DNA from: Paraphaeosphaeria minitans
Lineage: Eukaryota > Ascomycota > Dothideomycetes > Pleosporales > Didymosphaeriaceae
Assembly (NCBI GenBank): GCA_015832175.1
Contig: WJXW01000004.1
Coordinates: 4,144,630-4,208,629 of the forward strand
Reading direction: 5' to 3'
DNA: 64,000 nucleotides
Shown: positions 12,609 to 23,299 of the stretch, one piece after another
Position numbering within the stretch: the first letter of the stretch is position 1
Layout of the letters: each line of letters begins with the position of its first letter
Position numbers and translations under genes: made by a program
Notes under the pieces: model-generated
The model's input: the letters and a program-made list of their open reading frames with translations, nothing else
What the model was told of the DNA's origin: nothing
Database searches by the model: none

Positions 12609-12920
12609 TGTAGGTTTGGCTTAATCTATAATTAAGCATTTAAGGGTTAATAGTATACTATTGTGTAAAGGGTAAGAAGTAGGTTTAATTAATTACGTCT
12701 TATCTATCGTACAAAGGGGCACTAAGGACCTTATAAAGTCTCTGCCTCTTAGTGCTAACCTAAGCAGGGGGTCCTTGTGCAGGTCCTTATAGGTAGGTAG
12801 GGCCTTATAAAGTCTCTGCCTCTTAGCGCTAACCTAAGTAGTGGGTCCTTATGCGGGTCCCTATAGGTAGGTAGGCCCCTATTTTACTTAGTACTATTTA
12901 TACAATAAACTATATAGACA
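12609..12920 (-). repeat. 3' LTR of copia I copy B with 74-bp internal duplication
   Basis: This LTR is 312 bp rather than 238 bp because a segment containing CTTATAAAGTCTCTGCCTCT occurs twice in tandem (near 12730 and 12805). The partner LTR at 15490-15727 lacks the duplication. Confidence 0.88.
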
Positions 12921-13261
12921 CTAGTAACTTTTCTTTTATATAATAGCTTATGTCTATTATACGCTTTCCCTTTCCTGTCCTTTTCTATCTATACAGTTAG
13001 CCTTCTCCTATTAGAACAGGTTATAAGGTAGGTGTAGTATTACTATATAGTAGAGGTCCTATTTACACCTACTTTTATATAAATAGGTAGTAATAGCTAA
13101 CCTACTTAGTTCTTACTCTACCCTTTTACACAGTAGTAGAGTTATATTATATAATAAGGCTCTTTCTAGGCATATGTTTTTTGCGTAAATAAAAAGTAGG
13201 GTGTTAAGTAATGCGATGCTTAGCGCTAGGTTTTAGTAAGTAGGTATAGAAGGATTGCTCC

Positions 13262-14999
13262 TAGTTATACAATAAAGGTATATAGTAGAAGTAAGGTATA
13301 AGGTAGCCTTCTATACTTCTTCTTTATCACTCTATTAGTCTTATTTATCTTCCCCTTTTTTTGTGTAATAGTTTTTATCCTCTAGCTCTCCTTTAAAGTT
13401 AATAATATATACTTATATATCTATAGTAGAGGGTTTATGTTCGTAGAAGTTAGCGTATAATAACATGTATTACCTTCTAGCTCGCTAGGTATCTCTTAGT
13501 AGATAGTTAGTAGACTAGCATCTTTCTTTATAGTATATAAAGCATTTCTACTTTATGCGAGAGCTTAAACTTCTAAAGTTACTCCTTCCTTTTAGTCTAA
13601 AGGTTAATCTGCCTCTAGAGGGGCTAGATCCTCTTATATAATTAAGATTATTATATTATTAATTAGTGTAATATACCTCTTTACTATCTTAGAGAGACTG
13701 TAACTTTTTTCTATTTTTAGTAACTTAGAGTAACGTACAAAGGTCGCTAAGTAAGCCTTCTACTATATTTTTAGGGTTAAATATAGCTTATTTAAGGTTA
13801 GGATAGCTACAGCATACTTATATAATAGTAGTATATAATTATAGTTTACTACTAAAGCCTTGTCTAAGAGCCCTTTAGGCTAAAGTAAGCTTATTAATTA
13901 TTACTTCTAGGGCCTTATGCGATATAGCAGCTAGATTATCCCTTTTATAGTGTTTAAAGGTAAGAGTTGTCTAGTCTATCTAGTACTAATTATAATTAAT
14001 ACTAGTGTTAAAGTGCCTATTTAGTCTATTGTACAATTTATCCTATAGAAGTCCTAGTTTAATATTATATAGGTAGTAGGTGCTCGCACGATTAGAAAGG
14101 ATTCCTAGAAAGATATTTATATACTAGTCCTATAGTATACCTAGTCTATAGCATAGTTCTCTAAAGACTTTTACCTTATCTACTAGAATATTGTACAGCC
14201 TACTAGTGTAGTTATTCTCTTTACTCTAAGCCTTCTAAAAGAGAATAATCTTATCTAGCTAGATATAAGCATAATCTCCTAGTTATTAAAGAGACTAGGA
14301 GTGTCTAGCCTCTTTATATAATGTAGTTTGTTAGGCAAAAGCAGTCTGGGTTTTAGGCTATTACTACTAGTGTGGCTCTATATATAGTGTCTCTATCCTC
14401 GCACGTATAGGGATAGGCCCTAGCTGTGCTCTATATATATATATATTACCTATAGATAGTATAGGTTACATTATTAGGATCGTGCGAAGTAGTTTAGGTT
14501 GTAATTACAGCATTATTATATAAAGGGTCTATAGCTTATAGTTAAGCTGTAATAGTTTAAAGAGTTTCTTTATATAGATGTCCTTTATTATAGTATTAGT
14601 AGTGACAAAGCCTTCTTTTATAAGAAAAGTGATAAGCTCTCTTTTTACTACATAACTAATTTTATTAAAAGCTTTCTCCTTCTAGTTATTAAAATCTTTA
14701 GTAAAAGAAGAGATTACCTCTTTACTTTTAAGGCTACTTACGCAATATTACGCAATTATATACACTATATAAGTATTTAGCTGTTTTAGAGAAGGGGGTA
14801 GGTAGCTGTATAGATTTACTCTATTTACCTAGTACTTTCGTGCAATCTCTCCTCTTAAGGTAATAGCCTTAATATTTATTACTTCCTTTACTTATTAAAG
14901 CTATATTGCTTTGTCTTCTTACTAAGGAGGCAGTATTAATTATTGCGTAACGTCCTTAGGTTATAGTTCCTCTAGGAAGTCTCCTAGTCTTAAGGCCAT
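13262..14999 (-). pseudogene. Copia I copy B gag remnant
   Basis: The reverse complement follows the copia I gag of copy A, from a start at 14997-14999 down to the deletion junction near 13262. It includes the region equivalent to the CCHC knuckle. Nearly all Gln codons have become stops. No pol is left. Confidence 0.8.
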
Positions 15000-15026
15000 A
15001 TTATTATTATCTTTCTTAGTCGTGCG

Positions 15027-15140
15027 ACGTGTCTGCGTTTAGTTATTACTAGTTTAATTATGCAACGTGTTTACGTTTAGTTATTGCTAGTTTAATTATA
15101 TAACGTGTTTACGTTTAGTTATTACTAGTTTAATTATACA
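15027..15140 (-). repeat. Three 38-bp tandem repeats in copia leader
   Basis: Units begin ACGTGT at 15027, 15065 and 15103. The same leader element is present once in copy A (about 3588-3640) and twice in copy C (about 16508-16600). Confidence 0.82.
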
Positions 15141-15489
15141 ACGTGTTTTTTAGAATTATAAATGTGCTTACTATCTCCTTTCTTTTCTATAGAATAGCTT
15201 AGACTAGATTATACAACTCTTTACAAATGTGCGCGCTTTATTTCTGCTTATTATATAATCTAAAATTTAATCTCTAGTAAAGGTACTATCTCTTTTCTTT
15301 TCTATAGAATAGCTTAGACTAGATTATATAACTCTTTATAAATATATGCGCTTTATTTCTGCTTATTATATAATCTAAAATTAAATTTCTAGTAAAGGTA
15401 ATAATATAGAGCCTACGCATCTAGCTTATAGGGCGCTCCGTCTTTAGACCTTGCTAGTTTACAGTTAATTAGAATTAACTACTAATTAG

Positions 15490-15727
15490 TATAGGTTTAG
15501 CTTAATCTGTAATTAAGTATTTAAGGGTTAATAGTATACTATAGTGTAAAGGGTAAAAAGTAGGTTTAATTAATTATGTCTTGTCTATTATACAAAGGGG
15601 CACTAAGGACCTTATAAAGTCTCTGCCTCTTAGCGCTAACCTAAGTAGGGGGTCCTTATACAGGTCCCTATAGGTAGGCAGGCCCCTATTTTACTTAGTG
15701 CTATTTGTATAATAAACTGTATAGACA
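15490..15727 (-). repeat. 5' LTR of copia I copy B
   Basis: This is a 238-bp LTR in reverse orientation, heavily RIP-mutated, so that the terminal TG dinucleotide now reads TA. It is followed by CTAAT at 15728-15732. Confidence 0.88.
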
Positions 15728-16051
15728 CTAATCTTAATATAATCTAGTTTTTTATGTTTCCTCTTCTAAGTTTAAAGGTTCTTTATAAGTAGATATGCTT
15801 TATCCCCCTTTTTTAGCTAAAGTGCTGTTTTACATTTTTAATTTTAGTAAGAAATTAATTACTGTTAAACTTTTTTAAGGCTCTCTTAGAGTTGTTAGTG
15901 TATTTTCTTTATATTTTCTACTATATCTATGGCTTCTTTTGCTTTAATTATTGTAGGAAAATGTTAATTAAAGAGATGTAGATGTCTTCTATGGTTTATA
16001 TAAAATAGTGTATATCCTAATACTACTAATACTTTGTTATTATAGGCTAAC

Positions 16052-16289
16052 TATCTATACAGTTTATCGTATAAGTAGCACTAAGTGAAGTGGGGGCCTA
16101 CCTGCCTATAAGGACCCGTATAAGGACCCACTACTTAGGTTAGCGCTAAGAGGCAGAGACTTTATAAAGCCCTTAGTGCCCCTTTGTATAATAGACTAGA
16201 CGTAATTAATTAAACCTACTTTTTACCCTTTACATAATAGTATACTATTAATCCTTAAATACTTAATTATAGATTAAGCTAAACCTACA
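16052..16289 (+). repeat. 5' LTR of copia I copy C
   Basis: This 238-bp LTR begins TATCTATACAG (the TG terminus mutated to TA) and ends AAACCTACA. Confidence 0.88.
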
Positions 16290-16623
16290 CTAATTAGTGG
16301 TTAATTCTAATTAACTATAAACTAGTAAGGTCTAAAAACAGAGCCCCCTATAAGCTAGATACGTAGGCTCTGTATTGTTACTTTTACTAGAGATTAAATT
16401 TTAAATTATATAAAAAGTAGAAACAAAGTATACACATCTATAAAGAGTCGCACAATCTAGTCTAAGCTATTCTATAGAAAAGAAAGGAGATAGTGAACCC
16501 CTTTATAACTCTAAAAAACACATCGCATAATTAAACCAGCAATAACTAAACGTAAACACGTCGTATAATTAAACTAGCGACAACTAAATGCAGACACGTC
16601 GCAGAACTAAGAAAGATAATAAT

Positions 16624-19029
16624 AATAATAATATAGCCTTAAGACTAGAAGACTTCCTAGAGGAACTATAGCCTAAGGACGTTATATAATAATTAATACT
16701 GCCTCTTTAGTAAGAAGACAAAGCAATATAGTTTTAATAAGTAAAGGAAGTAATAAATATTAAGGCTATTACTTTAAGAGAAGAGATTACACAAAAGTAC
16801 TAAATAGATAGAGTAAATCTACACAGCTACCTACCCCCTTTTCTAAAATAGCTAAACACTTATATAGTATATATAATTACGTAATATCGCATAAGCAGCC
16901 TTAAAGGTAAAGAGGTAATCTCTTCTTTTACTAAAGATTTTAATAACTAGAAAGAGAGAACCTTTAATAAGATTAGTTATATAGTAAGAAAAAAGCTTAT
17001 TACTTTTCTTATAAAGAAAGGCTTTATTGCTACTAATACTATAATAAAGGACACTTATATAAAGAAACTCTTTAAACTATTATAGCTTAACTATAAGCTA
17101 TAGACCTTTCGTATAATAATACTATAACTAACCTAAACTAATTTGCATAATCCTAATAATGCAACCTACACTATTTGTAGGTAATATATATATATATATA
17201 TATAAAGCACAGCTAGGGCCTATCCCTATACATACGAGGATAGAGACACTATATATAGAGCTACACTAGTAGTAGTAGCCTAAAATCTAGACTACTTTTA
17301 CCTAATAAACCACATTACATAAAGAGGCTAGACACTCTTAGTTTCCTTAATAACTAGGAGATTATACTTCTATTTAGCTAGATAAGATTGTCCTCTTTTA
17401 GAAGGCTTAGAGTAAAGAGAATAACTACACTAGTAGACTATATAATATTCTAGTAGATAAGGCAAAAGTTTTTAGAGAACTATACTATAGGCTAGGCATA
17501 CTATAGGACTAGTATATAAATATTTTCCTAGGAATTCTTTCTAATTGTGCGAGCACCTACTACCTACACAATATTAGACTAGGACTTCTATAGAATAAAT
17601 TATATAATAGACTAAATAGACACTTTAACACTAGTGTTAATTACAATTAGTACTAGATAGACTAGACTACTCTTACCTTTAAACACTATAAAAGGGATAA
17701 TCTAGCCGCTATATTATATAAGGCCTTAGAAGTAATAATTAATAAACTTACTTTAGCCTAAAGGGCTCTTAGATAAGCCTTTAGTAGTAAACTATAACTA
17801 TATACTACTATTATATAAGCATGCCGCAGCTATCTTAACTTTAAATAAGCTATATTTAACTCTAAAAATATAGTAGAAGGCTTACTTAGCGACCTTTGTA
17901 TATTACTTTAAGTTACTAAAAATAGAAAGAAGTTATAGTTTCTCTAAGATAGTGAAGAAGTGTATTACACTAATTAATAATATAATAATCTAAATTACAT
18001 AAGAGGATCTAGCCCCTCTAAAGGCAGATTAACCTTTAGACTAAAAAGAAGGGGTAACCTTAGAAGTTTAAGCTTTTATATAAAGTAGAAATACTTTATG
18101 TACTATAAAGAAGGATGCTAGTCTACTAACTATCTACTAAAGGATACCTAGTAAGCTAGAAGGTAATACATGTTGTTATACGCTAACGTCTATAAATATA
18201 AGCCCTTTACTATAGATATATAAGTATATATCTTTAACTTTAAAAGAGAGCTGGAGGATAAAGACTATTACATAAAAAAGGAGGAAGATAAATAAGACTA
18301 ATAAAGTAATAAAAAAGAAGCACAGAAGGCTGCTTTATACTTTCCTTATACTACCTATCTTTATTATACAACTAGCGAAGACATCTAATATAGTAAGAAT
18401 AATAAGAATATAGAGAAACCTATATAACTATTTCCTCTAGCTAGTTAGTATTGTATAAAGTACTAAAGAGAACTCTAGGATATAGGCGCCGCATAAGTGT
18501 CTATAGTAGGAAAGGACTAGCTTACTACCTACTTATATAAAAACCTAACTACTAAAATAGACTAGTTACTAGGATCTACTAATATTAGCTTTAGAGGATA
18601 GGGTTCCTAGATATTTCTAGGCACTATACAAATTACTAACCCTATAAGAATAGTAACCTACTATATCCTAGACTTCTTAATACTATTCCTACTATTAATA
18701 GCAGATGCTAATAGACTTAGGATATACTTTAATAACATCCTAGATATTATTATACAAAGGCACAGTATAATAGTCCTAGTTATATAAAAGTAGGATTACC
18801 CCTTTTTTAACCTTAGTAATAAGGAATTAGCTCTCTTCTTTATAAAGATAGAACTCTAACGCCTACACTACTATTTTAGACACCCCTAGACAGAAAGACT
18901 ATATAAGCTTCTTACTTAAGTAGGGCATAAAGTAGAGAGCTCTATACTAGAAGAAGTAAGGAAGTTCTATTACTACTACTAGTTATATAACTAAGCGCTA
19001 AGACGCTTTAATTTCTCTATCTAAGATAA
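16624..19029 (+). pseudogene. Copia I copy C gag and partial pol
   Basis: The frame is collinear with copy A from the gag N-terminus through the Cys knuckle (near 18085-18125) and the protease-like site near 18480 to the integrase zinc region near 18870-18990. The initiator ATG of copy A now reads ATA, and almost all Gln and Trp codons are stops. Confidence 0.82.
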
Positions 19030-21758
19030 TGTTAAAGTAAAACACTCACTTCCGTGATTCTTTCTAGATCCACTAATTCATATTACAGGATTCTTACTAA
19101 GAGGCTCGTTTCTTTTATATATAGTCTGCCCTTTTAGCATCCTTTCCTACAATTAGCTATTTGTATTCTTTACAACTCTGCTCCTGAATATCCTATAATA
19201 GTTTAAGCCCTTTTTACCACAATAGTTATGAGCCTAGCGCTTAGAACGTAGAATAATTCTCCCTACCTACTTAGTAACGCTTAAATTATTATATAACACT
19301 CTATTTAGAACCTTTCTATAATACAACCCCTCTATTTCTAATCATAAAAATTATTAAAATAGTAGAAGTACAGCTTATTAATCGCGCTAGCTAGCCCTAC
19401 TAGTTTGTCTAGCTTTAATTCTAAGTAAACTTAAAAGGAATCTAGAACTAAATTAACCTAGAGGCGATTAACGCTCTAGTAATTAATTATATAAAGCTAG
19501 AACAACCTCTACTCTTACAGAAACTATTAATAATTACAGATATAGCCTCTATAGTAAGTATTTAATTATATAAAGCAGAGCTTACTAAGTATAAAATAGA
19601 TAAGGAGAGCTTTCCTTTATAAATAGCAGAATATAGAGCAGCAGTTTTAAACTGGCAAGTAGACTATACTAAGATACAAAATTTCTAGACTTAGGTAAAC
19701 GCTACAGTATCGCCTAATCTACTTACTCCTACTATAATTACTCTAGTTAATACACGCTATACTACGCTTTAGTCCCTAATTTAACTCTTAAAGGAAGATC
19801 TCGTACTAAATAAAGGAGCTATATAAAATAATGTTTAAGCTTTATACTGCGCTTATCTTAAGAAGGCTAAGTAGGCAAGATAAAGTCCTAAGACCTAGTT
19901 TAAAGAGTGGCAGCTCCTCTATTAAAAAGCAAAGACCTACTTAATTAGCGAAATTAGCGGACTGCTTACTACCTAAGATTTCCTAAATATAATCGCCGCG
20001 CGTATAGCACTAGATTAGGCCTAATTAATAAACTAACAGCTAATCTAGGATAAGACGCTAGGATAGAATTAGATCACGCTAGACAATCTAGGGAAGGCAT
20101 TTTTGGCGCTTATCTAGGAGCATTTAATCTAATCTAGTTCTAATAAAATAAGTAGGGTTTTTGCCACTTTTAATAGATTATTAAGACAATCTACTAACTC
20201 TAATAGTTCTAGTTCGTCTAATTAGATAAAGAAATAACTAAACTGTCCCTATAAGCCCTATACTTATAAGTGGAAACTAATAGAGTGCTAAAGACTTTAA
20301 ACCGCAATAGCTAAATCACCCTAGAATAGAATATTATTATTTAATCTTACTAATAAAGAAAAATTAGAGATTCTTAATTAACTTAAGTAGTCTAAGTAGT
20401 TAAACCTTTGTAATGTGATCACAAAGGCAGGATAAAATAAGAAATAATCCTCTACTAGAACTATTAAGTATTCTAATAGTATTGCTACTGCTCTACTAAA
20501 CCTATTTAATCTGCCTATAGATAATAGAGCATTAGGTGTCTACTCTACTCTACATTCTAATGCTTATCCTTTATTAGAATATATAATACTAGACAGTGCT
20601 GCAGTAGTTTACCTAGTTAATAATTGCAAAAAACTTATTCCTAGAACGTTTCGATTATTAAATAAGAGTGTAGAGGCAGGTACATAAAGCCTCCTAATCT
20701 TAGGAATTAGTAATAGACTAATTAAGAACACTTTGTATAGGAAAAATAGGAGATTTATAGAAGATCTACTGCTCTAAGGAGTAAAAGTAGTAGAAGGCTT
20801 TTATGTGAATATTATATTAGAAGCTTTTTTAAAGAAAGTAAAGATTTAGTACCTTAGTTTAAATTACACTTTTAGGATTAGAAGCCTAGAATAAAGTGTT
20901 ATCTTAGTAGACCTAAAATGCGAGTATAACCTTACTTTCCTATAATATAAGCTAATCCGCTCTTGTCTAATTATTATAAGTGTAACTACTAAAGGATTAT
21001 CCTAGGTTAATATTAAGAGATTAGATTCTAAGGACCTCTAGCACCTTTAAGTAGGGTATACAGGAAGTAAAGCCCTATAAGCTCTAGTAACTACAGCTTA
21101 AGGTGTAAAGATTACTAGAATGTTAAGAAAGGATTACAAGCACTGTACTACTATATACGTAACCTAGGTAATCTCTAGGAGACTTAGAGAATAATTACCT
21201 AGGCTATTTTACTTATTATCCTAGGATCTATTTAATATGCCTACTACTTAAAATAGAGAAAACTAGATTTTGCTAATTAAAGAAGATTTTAGTAAGAAAC
21301 CTTACGTTTTTAATCTTAGAACAAAGACGCTTTCTAAAATAATAAAAGTGTAGTGGGATTTCTTAGCTCTTATTAATTCAAAATACGAGCTTTAAATTAC
21401 AAAAATCTACTAGGATAATAATACAGCAACACTTCTATAGAGAGGGAAATCCTAGTACAAATTTTAGGCTAATTAGAAAGGAATAATAATTAGTAGACTA
21501 CCGCCCTATACGCATAAGCTTAATGGCGCTATAGAAAGAGTAGGCTAGGAGCTTATAATAAAAGTAATTAAAATATAAATAAGCGTAAATCTGCTATTAA
21601 ATCTCTGGCCTAAGATTATATAAGCGGTATACTAGCTCTAAGGAATAATTCCTAGTCTAGCATTAGGCTATTAATCGCCTAATAAAACGTTAGATACTTA
21701 GTTTAGATAATATTTTTATTATTTTAAACTAGCAAAAACACAATATAGGATAGCTAAT
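19030..21758 (+). mobile_element. Second copia family (copia II), gag to integrase part
   Basis: Sequence begins TGTTAAAGTAAAAC at 19030, which may be an LTR start. Gag-like coding runs from about 19430. A protease-like site reads DSAAVVYLVN near 20590. A GAG-pre-integrase block reads GSKALQAL near 21050, and an integrase core continues to about 21750. At 21759 a Ty3 element interrupts it, and the frame resumes at 28398. The protein differs clearly from copia I. Stops are at RIP-type codons. The 5' LTR end and PBS could not be delimited. Confidence 0.8.
19430..21758 (+). pseudogene. Copia II gag-protease-integrase (broken)
   Basis: The gag portion (about 19430-20420) contains a segment reading YLISEISGLLTT. 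It is followed by the protease-like and integrase parts with typical copia spacing. The integrase shows KPYVFNLRTK near 21300 and PPYTHKLNGAIERVGQE near 21500-21550, the usual family block before the catalytic Glu region. Numerous TAA and TAG codons and an interruption by Ty3 copy C make it non-functional. Confidence 0.78.
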
Positions 21759-22161
21759 TGTTAGGATCTAAAATCCACATAATGGCGAAAAGCCAGTTTT
21801 GTACCTAGTGGGCGCGTAGTAAGGATTAAGCGGGGATTCGATACCAGCTACGCCTTAAACAAAAGAGTCACGTAACTGCTCTCTACAGAGCGCTTAATTA
21901 CTCTGTGCTAGAGTATAACACACGTAACCGCTCTCTACAGAGCGGACTTTACTTAGTATATAGGAACGCGAGGATAGACTCTCTATACTTATATTTAATC
22001 TGTTTATTAATTTATTATTTAGATTCTAGTAGACTAAATTATTAACTTATTACACTTCGCAAGATACTATTATATTAATAAGACTTTCTACCTTCTGTAA
22101 GTACTCCTACCTAAGAACTAACCTTAACCCTTTAGGACTAGCTACCCTCTTAGATTTAATA
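21759..22161 (+). repeat. 5' LTR of Ty3 copy C
   Basis: The LTR begins TGTTAGGATCTAAAATCC and ends TAGATTTAATA (CA mutated to TA). It pairs with 27962-28392, which is longer through extra copies of a CTCTATAGAGCGCT motif. Confidence 0.88.
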
Positions 22162-22204
22162 TCTTAAACACCCTTAATATAAGTACTTTACAAACTCCTA
22201 CCTT

Positions 22205-23260
22205 TTCTATAGCTTTAGGTACCGCTAAGATTACTCCTATAAAGGATAGCAGTAAGGCGTATAAACCTAATCTCTACTTTAGTAAACAATCTTAAACTAA
22301 TGTCTAGATTCTCTAGTTAGACCTCTACTTCTTTAACTTAGATAAACCCTTTAAAGATAAAAAGAAAGTTATCTTTACAGTAATATATATGCAAGGAGAT
22401 ATAGGATTATAGATCTATTCTTACCTTAAAAAGTACCTAGGAATAGACTATAATAATAATAACAATAATTACGTAAATAAGCACGCTAATGTAGTTAATA
22501 TTATTAAGGATTATAATAACTTTAAGAAATGCTTTAAATAACTCTTTAGAATTGCTAATAAGGACTCTATTATAAAGGTAAAGATTTAGACTATAACTTA
22601 GAAATAATTAGTAGCTAAGTACACAGCTAAGTTTTACAGATACGCTGTATAGCTTAACTAGGACAATAAATCTCTCTAGAATATATATAAATAAGGACTT
22701 AAATAGAAACTACGTAAGGAACTCTTACGTAGTAGTGCATAAATTGCTAACCTTAAAGAACTATACAAAGAAACTATTAGGATTAATAAAGAGTAGTTTT
22801 TATTACAATAAGAGCTTTACTAAAACCCTAGGGCGATAAGCTTTAGATAACTAATAAAAGTAGTTTATAAGAACCCTGTTAGAATTGTCTAAAAGCAACA
22901 GCTAAGGAACTACTAGAGATATAAATTAATAGAAGATGTCTAGTTTAACTATATAGGCAAAAGAAAAAGAGGAAGGATAGGCCCTAAGCAGCCTAATAAA
23001 CGCGTCTCTAATAGAAGTTAATAACTAATAACTAAGACCTATAAATGTTTTATATATAGCAAACTAGGCTATATAGCTAGAAACTGTAGATTAAAGAATA
23101 AAGTCTATTAAACTAAGTTAAATGTACTAACTATTAAGGACTAAGAACCTAATAAGAAATAGGAAGTTATTACAACACTATTTAGTTACTAACGCATTAC
23201 ACTAGAGTAAAGTAAGTAATTAGATTTACCTAACTTATAACTATACAAAGATCTAGAAGA
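22205..23260 (+). pseudogene. Ty3 copy C gag
   Basis: A degraded gag frame ends with a nucleic-acid-binding CCHC knuckle at about 23045-23090. It reads CFIYSKLGYIARNC, so the second Cys and the His have each become Tyr by single transitions. RIP stops are scattered through the frame. The start is not certain. Confidence 0.75.
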
Positions 23261-23299
23261 CGACTCTAACGTATACTATAATATAGAAGACGTAGAAGA

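Larger units (their letters stand above)
12609..15727 (-). mobile_element. Copia I copy B, reverse strand, internally deleted
   Basis: Target duplications CTAAT flank it at 12604-12608 and 15728-15732. The 3' LTR lies at the left (12609-12920) and the 5' LTR at the right (15490-15727). Compared with copy A, the interval from about 5400 to 9650 is missing. The junction lies near 13262, so protease, integrase, RT and RNase H are gone. The remainder is leader, most of gag and the last 0.3 kb of tail. It is heavily RIP-mutated. It could have moved only with enzymes supplied by another copy, if the deletion came before insertion. Confidence 0.9.
11725..16051 (-). mobile_element. Ty3 fragment, copy B (reverse strand), interrupted by copia I copy B
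   Basis: The reverse complement of 12290-12603 plus 15733-16051 matches the integrase C-terminus and chromodomain part of Ty3 copies A and C. The stretch 11725-12290 lies where the 3' internal module of this copy would be, but no LTR of this copy is present, so the left end is truncated. The right end stops exactly at the GTTAG/CTAAC position used by copia in copy A, where another copia copy starts at 16052. The part 11725-12290 is assigned by position only. Confidence 0.75.
16052..19029 (+). mobile_element. Copia I copy C, truncated in integrase
   Basis: A 5' LTR (16052-16289) is followed by the leader, gag, protease and the start of integrase, collinear with 3005-6056 of copy A. It ends at about 19029, where unrelated sequence of a second copia family starts. 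The base pattern is strongly RIP-mutated. The pentamer before the LTR, CTAAC at 16047-16051, is the complement of the GTTAG target used by copy A. No partner duplication is visible because the 3' end is missing. Confidence 0.88.
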
